A DNA stretch of 64,000 bases, taken from positions 18,075,073 to 18,139,072 of the forward strand of contig CM042994.1 in assembly GCA_023678885.1 (NCBI GenBank), read 5' to 3'. Source of the stretch: Pogostemon cablin (lineage: Eukaryota; Streptophyta; Magnoliopsida; Lamiales; Lamiaceae). The position numbers and the translations under genes are program-made. Under the pieces are notes generated by a model. It was not told where the DNA came from, did no database searches, and saw only the letters and a list, made by a program, of their open reading frames with translations. Position 1 is the stretch's first letter; each line of letters opens with the position of its first letter. Below, piece after piece: positions 24,245 to 36,634 of this stretch.

Positions 24245-24835
24245 TCTTATATATACTAATTGTGAATATGCGGTTATAAATAATAAATAATTTTTTAAAA
24301 GTATGAGGTGTCGCAGCGTGATTAATTGTTGTATTTTTTATTTTAATTTTATATATATAATCTTTCTACTTTTATTTATTTATTTATTATTATTATTATA
24401 TTATTCATATATATCTATAAATTAAATGTCACATTTAATTATATTTTTTTGATTGGTTAGGGATAGATAACTAAGTCAATCAATAAAAAAATATCCAACT
24501 TATTATTATTATTATTATTATTATTTTATTTTTATTATCATTATTATATTATTAATTGCGAATACACTGTTATAAATAACTTTTTAAAAGTATGAGGTGT
24601 CGCGACGTTGTTAATTATTGTATTTTTTATTTTAATTTCATATCTATAATCTTTCTACTTTTATTTATTTATTTATTATTATTATTATTATATTATTCAT
24701 ATATATCTATAAATTAAATGCGACATTTAATTATATTTTTTTGATTGGTTAGGAATAGATAATTAAACCAATCAATAAAAAAATATCCAACTTATTATTA
24801 TTATTTTATTTTTGTTATCATTATTATATTACTGA
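24245..24835. repeat. two-copy direct repeat, about 300 bp
   Basis: Two direct copies begin near 24255 (TTGTGAATATGCGGTTATAAATAA) and 24555 (TTGCGAATACACTGTTATAAATAA). Both continue AAAGTATGAGGTGTCGC, TTATTTATTTATTATTATTA and TGATTGGTTAGG(G/A)ATAGATAA, and end in ATCCAACTTATTATTATT. No coding content. Confidence 0.8.
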
Positions 24836-24969
24836 CGTATATCTTTATATTTAGAATTAAAAAGTAAACCATATGCATTTAATATTTAATTAATTTTCTT
24901 ATAAAATATAATGCATCCGCATATTATGTGGGAATGGATACTCGTATTAGAGTATATAAGAGTACATAT

Positions 24970-24977
<8 letters not shown>

Positions 24978-25043
<66 letters not shown>
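24978..25043. repeat. (TA)n microsatellite
   Basis: An AT dinucleotide run of about 65 bases, broken once near its start. Confidence 0.95.
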
Positions 25044-25046
<3 letters not shown>

Positions 25047-25142
25047 GTATACTAAAAGGAGAGTTTATTATCTTAAAGTAATATATGTATTTATCTACAT
25101 TAAAATTTAATTAATATTAAAATAATTGAGATTATTAATCTA

Positions 25143-25760
25143 TCTATCTATCTATACATATATAAAACAAACATAAACTTCTACTTTTATTTTCAATTTT
25201 TTTTAATTTTACTCAATTTAGAAATAATTCAATTTTAATTTTGACCGTCCAATTAATATTTTTTATTTCAATAATAAAATCTAATTATACTAATAATGGA
25301 TTTTGTTATTTTTACATTATTTATTCAACAATATAAATTTGGTAAATATAAAAGATATTTTTGGCATATTTAACTATTTTTTAATCAATATATGCTTAAT
25401 TTAAATTAATATATCATTCAATATTCATATATTATTATAATCTATACATATATAAAAGCAAACCTAAATTTCCACTCTTGTTTTCATTTTTTTTTAATTT
25501 TACTCTATTTAGAAATAATTCAATTTTAATTTTGACAGTCCAATTAATGTTTTTGATTTCAATAATAAAATCTAATCTAATTATACTAATAATAATGAAT
25601 TTTGTTATTTAAATTTTACTTTTTTATTTAACAACATAAATTTGGTAAATATAAGAGATATTTTTTTGGCATATTTAACTAATTTTTATTCAATATTAAT
25701 TTAAATTAATATATCAATAAAATTCATATATTATAATTTAATTTAATATAACATATGATT
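25143..25760. repeat. tandem pair of Helitron-like 5' ends, about 300-bp units
   Basis: Two direct copies start near 25151 and 25441. Each opens TCTATACATATATAAAA(G)CAAAC and continues through ATAATTCAATTTTAATTTTGAC, TCCAATTAAT and TTTGGCATATTTAACTA. The TCTATA...TAAAAG opening resembles the 5' terminus of plant Helitrons. There is no matching 3' terminus directly after either copy. Confidence 0.6.
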
Positions 25761-25929
25761 TTCCTTTGATTTCAATCAATCATAAAATTTAATTATACTA
25801 ATAATGAATTTTTTTTTATTATTTAAAATTTACTTTTTTATTAATTTAATTTAACAATATAAATTTGATTAATTTTTAATATATACTTAATTTCAATTAA
25901 TATAGTATCAATTTTATTTTTATTAAAAT

Positions 25930-26950
25930 CTTTTCAACCTAATCAAATTCTTACTTTATAAATCCTATTTTTATAATTTATTTTATTTTATCTTCTTTTA
26001 TACATATTTTTATTTGATATTATTTTTAGGTTCAATCATTCTCATATTTGATCTTATTCTTTTTGTTTTTTTTCTCTAATGCTTCTTCTTTTTCTTTTCT
26101 TTTACAGATTCTACTTTCATATTATTTATAATATACTCCAATTTGTTTTGTCTTTTATACTTTTATTTGATCTTATATGCAGGTTCAATCATTCTCCTAA
26201 AGGTATCATTATACTTTTTAATTTTTTGTTATCTTATTTTTTTCCCTTTGATTTTGTATTTTTTTAAATAATTCAATAAACTCTATTTTCATAATTTAAT
26301 TTATTTTATCTTCTTTTATACTTTTGATATTATTTTTAGATTTAATTATTCTTATATTTGATCTTTATTTGTAGGTCCAACCATTCTCTTTTTTCTTTTT
26401 TTCTTCTCTAATGCTTCTTCTTTTTCTTCTCTTTTACATACTCTACTTTCATATTATTTATAATCTATTCTAATTTGTTTTGTCTTTTATACTTTTATTT
26501 GATCTTATATGCAGGTTCAATCATTCTCCTTAAAGGTATTAATATACTTTTTAATTTTTTGTTATCTTATTTTTTTCTCTTCGATTTTTATGTTTTTTTA
26601 ATAATTCTATAAACCTTATTTTTATAATAATTTAATTTATTTTATCTTATTTTTTACTTTTATTTGATATTATTTTTAGGTTCAATCATTCTCATATTTG
26701 ATCTTATTGGTAAGTTCAATTAGGTATCATTCCTTTTTTTGTCTATCTTTTTTCTATTCAATTTTTGTGTTTCAGTTATAATAATTATATGAACCATATT
26801 TTTATATTTTAATATTACATCTTTTGTTCTTTTTTTAATCTTCTTTTTGTTTTTTTCCTCTAATTCTTCTTTATTTTCTTTTCTTTTACAGATTATACTT
26901 TCATATTATTTATAATCTGGGTTCAATCATTCTCCTTAAATTTAAAGGTT
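25930..26950. repeat. degenerate repeats with a TTCAATCATTCTCC motif
   Basis: Pyrimidine-rich units that carry TATGCAGGTTCAATCATTCTCC(T)TAAAGGTAT recur near 26170, 26510 and 26915. Between them are shared blocks such as CTAATGCTTCTTCTTTTTCTT and CTACTTTCATATTATTTATAAT. The same unit forms the tighter array at 28090-28800. Long open frames here are low-complexity Phe/Leu/Tyr runs and not genes. Confidence 0.65.
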
Positions 26951-26956
26951 CAATCA

Positions 26957-27791
26957 TCTATCTATATACATATGTAAAAGCAAACCTAAACTTCTACTTT
27001 TGTTTTCAATTTTTTTTCAATTTTACTCTGTTTAAAAATAATTCAATCTAATTCAATTTTAATCTACATGAGAAAGGCAAGAGGAAAAAGATAATTATAA
27101 TGCCAAGAGAAAAAAAAGAATCAAGTTGTTTAACATGAGAAAGGCAACTCAATCATACATTCCACAATTAATCCATCATTCGTATACATTTGAATTGAGT
27201 TAGTACAACCGAATGGTATTCTTATTAAAAAGATAAGAAAGATAACAATAATATATAATGTTTTAAGCCTATGTACAGAGAAGGTGAAGAAATTCTTTGT
27301 GTTGCATAGACACAAGTGATGCGCTTTGAGATGAGACGAGACGTGACTGTAGATTCCTACAGGAGAGTCTTATATTGGATGATTCAGCAAATCGTGGTAA
27401 TAATTTTATTATTATTTAAATATTAAAAATCTAAAATTTTATTTTAAAAAATCTTTTTGGGGCTGGGTAGGGGTAGATTGGGTGGTAGAGTTTCCTCCAC
27501 AAAAAAATATTTTTAATAAAATTTTAGATTTTAATATTTAATATAATAAAATTTTATTATTTTTATTTATCATATATAAAATTCTATTTTAAAAATATTT
27601 TTTGAATTATGAATTTGAAATTCTTTCAAAAATCCATAATTTATTCAAATAGTGAAATTCAAAGAATTTAAAATCCATTCATTTTCAAATCCATTGGATT
27701 TGAAATGACTCAATTCAAACACAACCTAAACGTATATAATTATAATATACTTTAATTCTTTTCGTACAATGCACGGATGAGTAATATCTAG
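26957..27791 (+). mobile_element. candidate non-autonomous Helitron
   Basis: It starts A|TCTATCTATATACATATGTAAAAG and ends GCACGGATGAGTAATATCTAG|T (CTAG at 27788-27791), so insertion is between A and T as for Helitrons. A short imperfect palindrome, CGTACAATGCACGG, lies 10-20 bases before the CTAG, in the usual hairpin position. The interior has no Rep/helicase and no recognised captured exon. Confidence 0.55.
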
Positions 27792-28089
27792 TTTAATTTA
27801 ATATAGACAGGACATATAATTTTGATTTCAATCATAAAATTTAATTATACTAATAATGAATTTTATTATTTAAATTTTACTTTTATATTTATTTAATTTA
27901 ACAATATAAATTTGATTAATTTTTTAATTAATATATGCTTAATTTCAATTAATATATCAATTTTATTTTCATTAGAATCGTCTCTATAAATATTTATTTT
28001 CGATCACGGTCGTTCATTCTTTAAAATCATTCTATATAAATTTTTTAATTACCTAATCAAATTCTTACACTCTCCCTCTTTTTGTCTTT

Positions 28090-28800
28090 TTTTTTTCTCT
28101 CTAATGATTTTATTTTTCTTCTCTTTTACAAATTTTACTCCAATTTGTTTTGTTTTTTATACATTTATTTGATCTTATATGCGGTTCAATCATTCTCCTT
28201 AAAGATACCATTATACTTTTTTATTTTTTTGTTATTTTATTTTTTTCTCTTCGATTTTTGTGTTTTTTTAGTTTTTATCTCTAATGCTTTTCTTTTTGTT
28301 CTCTTTTACAAATTCTACTTTCATATTATTCATAATCTATTCTAATTTGTTTTGTTTTTTAATACTTTTATTTGATCTTATATGCAGGTTTAATCATTCT
28401 CCTTAAAAGTACCATTATATTTTTTAATTTTTTGTTATTTTATTATTTTCTCTTCGTTTTTTGTGTTTTTTTTTAGTTTTTCTCTCTAATGATTTTCTTT
28501 TCTTCTATTTTACAAATTCTACTTTCATATTATTTATAATCAATTCTAATTTCTTTTGTTTTTTATACTTTTATTTGATCTTATATGCATGTTCAATTAT
28601 TCTCCTTAAAGATACTATTATACTTTTTAATTTTATGTTATTTTATTTTTCTCTGTTTGATTTTTGTGTTTTTTTTAGTTTTTCTTTGTAATGCTTTTCT
28701 TTTTCTTTTCTTTTACAAATTCTACTTTCATATTATTTAAAATCTATTCTAAATTTTTTTGGTTTTTATACTTATATTTGATCTCATATGCTGGTTCAAT
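28090..28800. repeat. tandem array, about 200-bp unit, 3-4 copies
   Basis: The motif TTCAATCATTCTCCTTAAAG or a close variant recurs near 28186, 28387, 28590 and 28794, a spacing of about 200 bases. Between the motifs are repeated blocks: TTTTTTAGTTTTTCTCTCTAATG, CTTTTACAAATTCTACTTTC and TTTGATCTTATATGC. Related to the units at 25930-26950. Confidence 0.8.
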
Positions 28801-28802
28801 CA

Positions 28803-29150
28803 TCTATATCTATCTATACATATATAAAAACAAACTTAAAATTCTACTTTTGTTTTCAATTTTTTTCAATTTTACTTTATTTAAAAATATTCAATTTGTT
28901 TTATCTTTTATATTTACTTTTGTTTGATCTTGCAGTTCATTCTCTTAGGTACCATTCTTCTTTTTTGTTTTTTGTTATTTTTTCTCTTCTATTTTGTTAT
29001 TTTTTTATTAAAAAGCTATCATTTATATGTGTATAACTTTTTATTCAATAGTGTATTAATATTTTTAATAATTATATATCTTTTTACACACAATTTTTCA
29101 TTAAAAAAACTAACAATTAAGTTGTATACATTTTTATTCATAATATCTAG
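28803..29150 (+). mobile_element. short Helitron-like segment
   Basis: It opens A|TCTATATCTATCTATACATA, then AAAACAAACTTAAAATTCTAC, like the other Helitron-like 5' ends in this region. It ends TTCATAATATCTAG|T at 29150. A weak palindrome, AACAATTAAGTTGT, lies about 25 bases before the end. It is only 348 bp and may be a deletion derivative. Confidence 0.4.
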
Positions 29151-29239
29151 TTTAATAAAAATTAAAATAATTGAGATTAATTATGGTAGCGACACCTTAT
29201 CAAAATTAAAGTCTCATTTACTATATTAAAGATAAAGAT

Positions 29240-29241
<2 letters not shown>

Positions 29242-29309
<68 letters not shown>
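29242..29309. repeat. (TA)n microsatellite
   Basis: A TA run of about 65 bases, followed by a block (29310-29530) that repeats the TATGTGTATAACTTTTTATTC and TTTTTCATTAAAAAAACTAAC phrases of 29025-29120. Confidence 0.95.
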
Positions 29310-29312
<3 letters not shown>

Positions 29313-29532
29313 GATATTAGTTGCACCCGAATGCAAAGTGCACTCATATGTGTATAACTTTTTATTCTATTTTTTATACATATTTTTTAATAATTGTATA
29401 TTTTTTTGCACTCAATTTTTCATTAAAAAACTAACAATTAATTTGTATATATTTTTGTTTATATTTGTATATATTTTTTAAAGTGGATGCACTCTATATT
29501 AGGGTGCACCCGGTTGCACAGTATAATTAGCC

Positions 29533-29553
29533 ATACACACACACACACACGCG

Positions 29554-29607
<54 letters not shown>
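29533..29607. repeat. (CA)n/(TA)n compound microsatellite
   Basis: A CA run interrupted by CGCG passes directly into a TA run. Confidence 0.95.
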
Positions 29608-29610
<3 letters not shown>

Positions 29611-30009
29611 GAAATTATTTATGGTGGCGGTCACCTCATCAAAATTAAATTAATTTTGATGACGTGTCACCTTCAGAATTATTCTCAATTTTTTATTTTA
29701 TAATTTTTAATTTTAACAATTATTTTATTAACATATCTTAATTAATATAGTTTATTTAGTTCCTGAAGTAATAATTAATAGCGGCATATCTTCATTAATT
29801 TATATATTTATGTTTATTTGTAGAAAATATCTTTCATATATATAACATATATCCTACGACAACTAATAATTATTAGAGTAATTATTTAATTTTGACGAGG
29901 TGTCGCCTCCAAAACTATTTTCAATTTTTTATATTTTAATTCTTAATTTGAACAATTATTTTGTTAACATATTTTCATTAATTAATTAATTAATTTTAAT
30001 TTGTAGAAA

Positions 30010-30016
<7 letters not shown>

Positions 30017-30062
<46 letters not shown>
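30017..30062. repeat. (TA)n microsatellite
   Basis: A TA run of about 45 bases at the end of the 24-30 kb AT-rich block. The stretch 29610-30016 between this run and the compound microsatellite holds two degenerate copies of a segment with GGTGTCGCCTC or GTGTCACCTTC, and no gene. Confidence 0.95.
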
Positions 30063-30066
<4 letters not shown>

Positions 30067-31557
30067 AATTGTGCATGAGGTGCTAGCTCTGAGGGTTATT
30101 AATGTCAAATTACTAATAGCCACTTAATGCTATATAATGGTATGTTAAAAATGTTTGGCCTCACATATGTTAACGAAAAAAATTATTTTATAACGGGGCT
30201 CATGCATTATATGAGAAATTAGTTTTACATAGTAATAGCGACTGTGCGTAGTGTTGCAAGGGCCATAGTAATACTCCACAAAAAAAATACTATGTCTCAA
30301 AAGTACCTAGAGTTAAACATCATCCATACTCTAATTGGTGATTGAGTGCCCAAAAAGACATCTATAACAGCTGCGCAGAAGGTGCAGCACATGTATAGAG
30401 GAGCAAGTGTTAGTCTTGCTAGGCGTGATTCATCTCCGTTTGTGTCATTCCAGCGTCCTTTCGCCCGGTGCAAGTATATGTTGTGCGCTGCCTGCTGAAG
30501 GAGGTAACTTGCCAGTTTTGGTATGGTCGCTAGCAAATCTTCTCATACATGTCATGTCAGGCGCAGCATTGTTATTTTCTTTTTTCATTTGGGGTCAGTT
30601 TTGCTCCCATTCGATCTATCCTCTTTTATGTCACCCATTCTCCTTCATTTCCTTCTTGCTCTTTCCGAATTACAATTTCAACAAAACCCTTCTCACAAAC
30701 AGAAGACACATTGAAAGAAAGTTACATTATTTTTTCCAATATTAGAAGAGTATTTAGAGGCTTAGTAGTACCTCCAGGCGTGGACACATGTTTATTTTGT
30801 ATGCACATTCTGGGTTTTTTTAAAAAACTAATCCAGCTGACGGAACAGAAAAAGTGAGAGCAGAATAAACACTTTCGCCTGTAGCAGTACCAAATTGAGG
30901 GCTAAGTAATTAAATTCACTCAAATGTAGTAGTTTGTGTTTGGAATTGCTGGTGAGTCAATTCAAAGAAAGTTGATGCTTTAATGTACAAGTGCTTGCAA
31001 TATAATCGAAGGGAAAGGAAAAGAAATTTCATCTTATTTAAGAAAGCATATGTTTGTTGTCTTCCATGAAGAAGCCATCGTTACAAGTAGGCAAGTGCTA
31101 ATGTAAGTGCATTCATGCAATACATCAAAATCAAATGAAGCATGTAGCATAGTAGTTCTATATTCGAATATTAAAATGGAGTAATTAATTTGAAGCGCAG
31201 TAGACCCTTAGTAAATGTGAAATCGTTATACAAAAAGGACCAAAAATTCTAATCTATCTTGGCCCTTAGGTGTATACTTAGGATGACCAAAATTACGCAA
31301 CTACTATTTTCATAGAGTTAGTCTTTTGTGAACCGGGTTTACATCATAAACCCTTGTAAATCATGTGGTCCCACTTAATTTAAACACTTGCAATACATAT
31401 GGTATATATAATTGGAAGGGGAGACCACAAGGTTTACATTGTGAACACTGTTTACACAAGTGTTTGTGATTTTTATCTAGTGAAATTATCACAAAAGACT
31501 TTTAAATTCAATCATTTAGATGATCTATATAAAGTAGCTTAGATGTGGTAAGTTATA
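30063..31557. other. spacer with one short unidentified open frame
   Basis: A minus-strand frame at 30297-30536 (79 codons, containing HNIYLHRAKGRWNDTNGDES) has a more protein-like composition than its surroundings. It could be the tail of a LINE-type protein, but I cannot support that. A small inverted arrangement around 31330-31470 (GTTTACATCATAAACCC facing GGTTTACATTGTGAACAC) may be a short palindromic element. Otherwise I see nothing assignable. Confidence 0.3.
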
Positions 31558-31777
31558 TATTCCCTCCGTCCCAGTTTAATAGGGTCATTTTTCCATTTTG
31601 GTCGTCCCACCCAAAGAATCCACTTTTCTTTTTTACACATATGGGAACCTCTAATACAATTAAAATATGAGACCCACACTCCCATTAATACAACTACCCA
31701 CTACACATTAAATAATAATATTCCTTAATCTACGTGAAAAAAGCAAATGTACCTCTTACGCCGGGACGGAGGGAGTA
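31558..31777. mobile_element. Stowaway-type MITE, second copy
   Basis: The element spans 31560-31775 (216 bp) with TA on both sides. It starts TTCCCTCCGTCCCAGTTTAAT and ends CGCCGGGACGGAGGGAG. These are inverted CTCCCTCCGTCCC ends typical of plant Stowaway elements. Its interior differs from the MITE at 3776-4013. Confidence 0.75.
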
Positions 31778-32257
31778 AAAGTTAATACAAATTATCAGTG
31801 TCACAAGTTACAAACTTCAATCTTCACCGGCATAACTTACTTTTGAATCCACTCTATTAGGCAGACGTGGCAAGTTAATTTCCATGAAATAAATATTAAA
31901 ATTTCCCACTTGCTGCTATTGAAAAAAACAATGTAGTAGGAATATGCGATATAACTCCATGGCTTATTTGTCATGCAAAAGGGAAAAAGCAACATCTATA
32001 TATATATATGCGTACTCCTACTACATTATTTTTTTCAATAGTTGCAAGTGTATATATATAATAACCCCTAAGAGTGAGGCTCTTGTGTGTTCGGGCGCAC
32101 ACCATGTGTCTTTAGAATTTAGTATTATGAGGTAAGAGTACATTACTTTGTTTTAAAGGGTATACACTTTAATTAATAAAGGTACACCATTTTGTTCTAA
32201 AGTACATTTTTATTAATATTTTTATTTTTTTTCAGAAAATAAAGGGTACACATATAT
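31778..32257. other. AT-rich spacer before copia element B
   Basis: No gene or repeat family was recognised. A plus-strand frame at 31944-32135 is short and contains a TA microsatellite. Confidence 0.35.
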
Positions 32258-33469
32258 TGTTGGCGTTCGATCGTTTGGCTCAGCGTGAACCGTTAGAGTT
32301 TCATGCAAACTAAACCAGCGCAAGCAATTAATGATTAAAGTTTGCATTACCTTTCACCAGGGTTGATGTAGCGGATGAACAATTGCAGAGAACAAGCTCT
32401 TGATCTTCTGATGTATTCCCTAAGTTCAATTCTGATGTTGTGTAGTCAACAATCTTCAGGATCAACTCAATTTGCTTCTCTCTTTTCTCACGTCAAAAAC
32501 GACACTGAATTAAGAGTTCCAGGAAGTTGAGAAGACTTATATATGGGCTACAGCAGGGACCAGGAGGAGAAATTGGAGTTGGGCCTCCATTGAGCTTAAG
32601 TATCCAAGTTTAGCCCAAAACTTATACTTAAGTCCAATAATAATAATATAGTCCACTAAAATATTATTACTGCACTGCCGCTCTAATCCCATAATTATGT
32701 TACGGGCTCCTTCTTATTATGAGCTCGAAAATCTCCCCATGTTTAAAATATACAATGCCCATTAATTAATTAAGTTACTGACAACTCAAATTAATTAATA
32801 TCTCTTCCGAGAGTAGTACCACTCAACCTTATTATCATGCCGGAATTAATCCACTTGCAAGATTTATATAATAAACCTTATGAGTTCCTCAATGGTACAT
32901 CATCAACCTATGTCGGACACGGATTCCTTCTACAATCAACAACACACCATAGAGACATCACTACTTTCCAACTCACCGAGTTTGTTGATTTAATACATGT
33001 AAATCTCACCCATTGATGAATCAAAGAAATATATACTGCCTTACGTGTCGAGGTTATTGTACATGGATTAAGAGCATGAACATCCATAATAACTGAGATC
33101 AAGTTCTCCTATATAGACAGTACAAGTCGAACGATCTCATGCGATCCTACTCAATATATACTAAGTGCACTAATGTGATTCTATAGTCAAGACAAACTAA
33201 TACCAAACCACACTACAACCATCCCAATAGATAGTCCCCGTTTATCTCGGTTGTGAGCATCTGTTTATATTTTATAAGGAAACCGATAATATGATCTTCT
33301 GCGTGTTGTCGCACAACATATTATCTACAGTATAAAGTAAATGGACTTTTGCACAGACATATAAATAAATTATAATATGCAAAACGTTTGATCATATGAT
33401 TCTCATTTCAAATAAATTGTTAAAACATTGTTCCATACAAAGCCAGACTTTTAGTATACAATCTAACAA
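32258..33469 (-). repeat. 3' LTR of copia element B
   Basis: 1212 bp with proper ends: TGTTGGCGTTCGATCG... and ...ACAATCTAACA on the plus strand. It is followed inward by ATCTCCCACTTATACTAAAAG, the complement of a polypurine tract (33470-33490). Sequence blocks are shared with the LTRs of A and C and with the solo LTR at 38751. Confidence 0.88.
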
Positions 33470-33503
33470 TCTCCCACTTATACTAAAAGACTACGCTACC
33501 ATA

Positions 33504-34687
33504 TCTGCTGATAGGGCTGGAAAAAATACCAAAATTTCAGTATACCGCCCTTATCATATCGAAAAATAGCGATTTTATCGAAATTTTTGGTATGCCGAAA
33601 TTTTTGGTAAGGTATGATACCATATTGAAAATTTTGGTACGATAAAGGTATATAAATGATCAATACCGCGGTATTTCGGTATATACCGAAATACCGTAAA
33701 ATATTCAATTTTTGAGTAATATGATACGATATTGCTATACTACATGATATATCCAATTATAATTATTATTTATATATTATAATTTTTAATTAAATTATAT
33801 ATACAAACTATTTAATTAAAAGATTAAATCTAAAATCATACTGTATATTTCTTCATAATTATAAATGAGTGATAAAGTTGATTGACTTTCATGATATCTT
33901 GTACTTCTTTTTTAATTACGTAGTTCTATTCTATATGAATAAAAGTGTTGATTTTAATATAAGTTCCATATGATATTTGTGTAGATTTCTTAGGTACTAT
34001 TTATTTAATGACATACACTTGTGTAAATCGGGTTTAAATATATTAATTATGTACACTCTGTTACTGTTTAGTACATAAAAATTACTCTTTAGCATATAAA
34101 TTGTTACTCTTCTAAATTAAAAAAATTATTCTTCAAATTCTTGTAAATCCTGATTTATCGATTACTTTTTAGTGTATGAAAAATTACTTTTTAGAGATAT
34201 AAATTATTACTATTCTGTATAAAAATTATTACTCTTCAAAGAGTAATTTTTTATATGCTAAAGAGTAAATATTAAAAAATAAGGCTTACATGTAAACCCG
34301 ATTTTCATGAGACTTACTCTTATTTAATTTTGTCGTTTATGGATTGTCGTATATTTTTCTTATTATGAATTTGTTATCTATTAGAATTTATTTTATAGCT
34401 ATCTTTCACTTTTCTAATATAATTTTTTATTAGATTTATTGAATTTTAGATGTATAACGACATAGCAAATATTTAATAGGATGGTATATACTGATATTTT
34501 AAGTATGATATGGTATACCAAAATATTGGTAAGCAGAAGGTATACTATTTTCTTATACCGAAATATTGGTATACCGAAAGTTTAGGTAAGGTAACAATAT
34601 GATTTTTTATATATCGAATATTTTGGTACGGTATTTGGTATGACCAAAAATCTTCGGTAAGCCATACCGCCCACCCCTATCTGCTGA
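33504..34687. mobile_element. hAT-like non-autonomous element nested in copia B
   Basis: The element is 33512-34679 (1168 bp), flanked by the 8-bp direct repeat TCTGCTGA (33504-33511 and 34680-34687). Eight-base duplications are typical of hAT transposons. The ends are short inverted repeats: TAGGGCTGG on the left and CCACCCCTA on the right. Both flanks are packed with GGTATACCGAAAT-type subterminal motifs in both orientations, for example near 33535, 33600, 33680, 34550 and 34630. No transposase frame. Removing it restores continuity with the matching part of elements A and C, so it inserted after element B. Confidence 0.85.
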
Positions 34688-36634
34688 CACGCATCTAATC
34701 CCCATTCCTTCTACATGTCCATCGAACGCTTTCGCTGGAAGACTCTTAGTAAAAGGATCAGCCAGGTTATCCTCCGATGCAATCTTAGCGACAAAAATCT
34801 CCCCTCTTTTAATGATATCTCGTATCAGGTGGTACTTGCGCTCAATGTGTTTACTCGCCTTATGGGCTCATGGTTCCTTCGAGTTTGCTACTGCACCACT
34901 GTTATCACAATAAAGTGTGATCGCTTTGGGCAAACCAGGAATCACATCCAAGTCCATTAAGAAGTTCCTAAGCCATACTACATCTTTAGCTGCCTCAGAG
35001 GCTGCTACATATTCAGTTTCCATGGTAGAGTCCGCAAAGCATTTCTGCTTTACACTCCTCCATATTATGGCTCCTCCTCCAAGAGTAAACACATAACCCG
35101 AGGTGGATTTACTAGCATCCCTATCTGACTGGAAATTTGAATCAGTATAACCCAAAGGTAACAAAGTATCTGCCCTGTAAATCAACACATAATCCCTAGT
35201 TCTTCGCAGGTACTTCAAAATATACTTTACCGCAGTCCAAAGCCCTTGTCCTGGATAACTTTGATACCTATTGACCATGCCCACTGCATAATAGATATCT
35301 GATCTCGTACATAGCATAACATACATGAGGCTTCCTACTGCCGAAGCATAAGGAACCAGCTTCATCTCCTCTATTTTCTATTGTGTCTTAGGACACATTC
35401 CCTTAGATAGAGGTATTCCATGTCTGAAAGGTAGAAAACCTTTCTTGGAATCTTGTATGCTAAAACGAGCCAGGATTGTATCAATGTATGAAGCTTGGGA
35501 TAAGCACAACATTCTTTTCTTGCGATCCCTTATTAATTTGATCCCTAAAATATGTCCGGCTTCTCCTAAGTCCTTCATTTCAAACTACTTGGAAAGCCAT
35601 ATCCTTACGCCCGACAATACCTTTACATTATTTCCAATGAGAAGAATATCATCTACATAGAGTACAAGAAATATCACTACATTTTTGTCACACTTTTTGT
35701 ACACACATGATTCATCCGGACATTGATTAAATCCATATGACTGGATTACTTCATTAAAATGGATGTTCCATGATCTTGAAGCTTGTTTCAATTCATAAAT
35801 GGATCTTTTAAGCTTACACACAAGATGTTCTTCGCCCTTTGTAATGAACCCCTCTGGTTGCTTCATATAGATGTTTTCTTCAAGACTTCCATTCAGGAAA
35901 GCTGTCTTGACATCCATTTGCCATACCTCATAGTCCATATGAGCAGCAATAAACAAAAGAATCCGGATTGACTTAAGCATGGCCACAGGTGAGAAGGTTT
36001 CCTCATAATCGATTTCTTCTTTCTGAGTATATCCTTTAGCAACGAGCCTTGCTTTAAAGGTTTCCACCTTACCGTTAAATCCTCTTTTTCTTTTATAGAT
36101 CCACTTGCATCCAATAACTCTTACACCATCAGGTGGTTCTACAAGCTCCCAGACTTGATTAGAATACATGGATTCTATTTCAGATTTCATTGCATTTTGC
36201 CATAATTGAGCATCTTTATCTTGCAGTGCTTCGTTGTAATTCAATGGGTCAATTTCATGTTCACCAAGGACCAAGTCGGATGACTCTTCCAATCCCATGA
36301 ATCTATCCGGTTGTCTCACAACCCTTCCACTACGACGAGGCTCCGCAGGCAATTGTGTGTCAGGTGTGATACGCGGTGCAATGTCCTGTAGTATATCCTC
36401 TTGTACAGTTGGTATTATGTTTGGTGTTTCCTCTCTTATTTCATCTAGAACAATTTTACTCTTAGGTTTGTGGTTCATTACATAATCCTCTTCCAAAAAT
36501 CTGGTGTTCGTGCTAACGATCACCTTTTGGTCCTTAGGACTATAAAATAGACCACCACTCGTTCCTTTAGGATACCCTACAAACAGACAAACATCCGTAT
36601 ACGATTCTAATTTATCAGTATTCGCCTTCAACAC
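34680..36634 (-). pseudogene. reverse transcriptase and RNase H region of copia element B
   Basis: From 36634 down, the frame gives the end of integrase, a linker with the conserved plant-copia FMGLEESSDLVLGEHE segment, and reverse transcriptase with QMDVKTAFLNGSL and FLVLYVDDILLIGNN. It shifts near 35585, continues to 35378, has a stop, and then gives RNase H (34868-35365) with LGYTDSNFQSDRD and TMETEYVAASEA. A TGA stands where SKEP continues into AHKASKHIERK (about 34868). The C-terminal ADPFTKSLPAKAFDGH follows to the point where the hAT-like element interrupts. At least one frameshift and two stops are visible, so no working polymerase is made. Confidence 0.85.

Noticed and set aside
28082..29229. 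Chain of plus-strand frames rich in Phe, Leu, Tyr and Ile that look like membrane proteins
   Set aside because: Low-complexity T-rich tandem repeats translate to hydrophobic runs. They follow the repeat period and not any gene structure.
5549..30062. Regularly spaced repeats considered as a CRISPR array
   Set aside because: Repeats are microsatellites, tandem duplications or transposon arrays. No short constant repeats with unique equal-length spacers, and the DNA is of plant nuclear type.
34715..34960. Plus-strand frame of 81 codons
   Set aside because: Antisense of the C-terminal RNase H part of element B (ADPFTKSLPAKAF on the minus strand).
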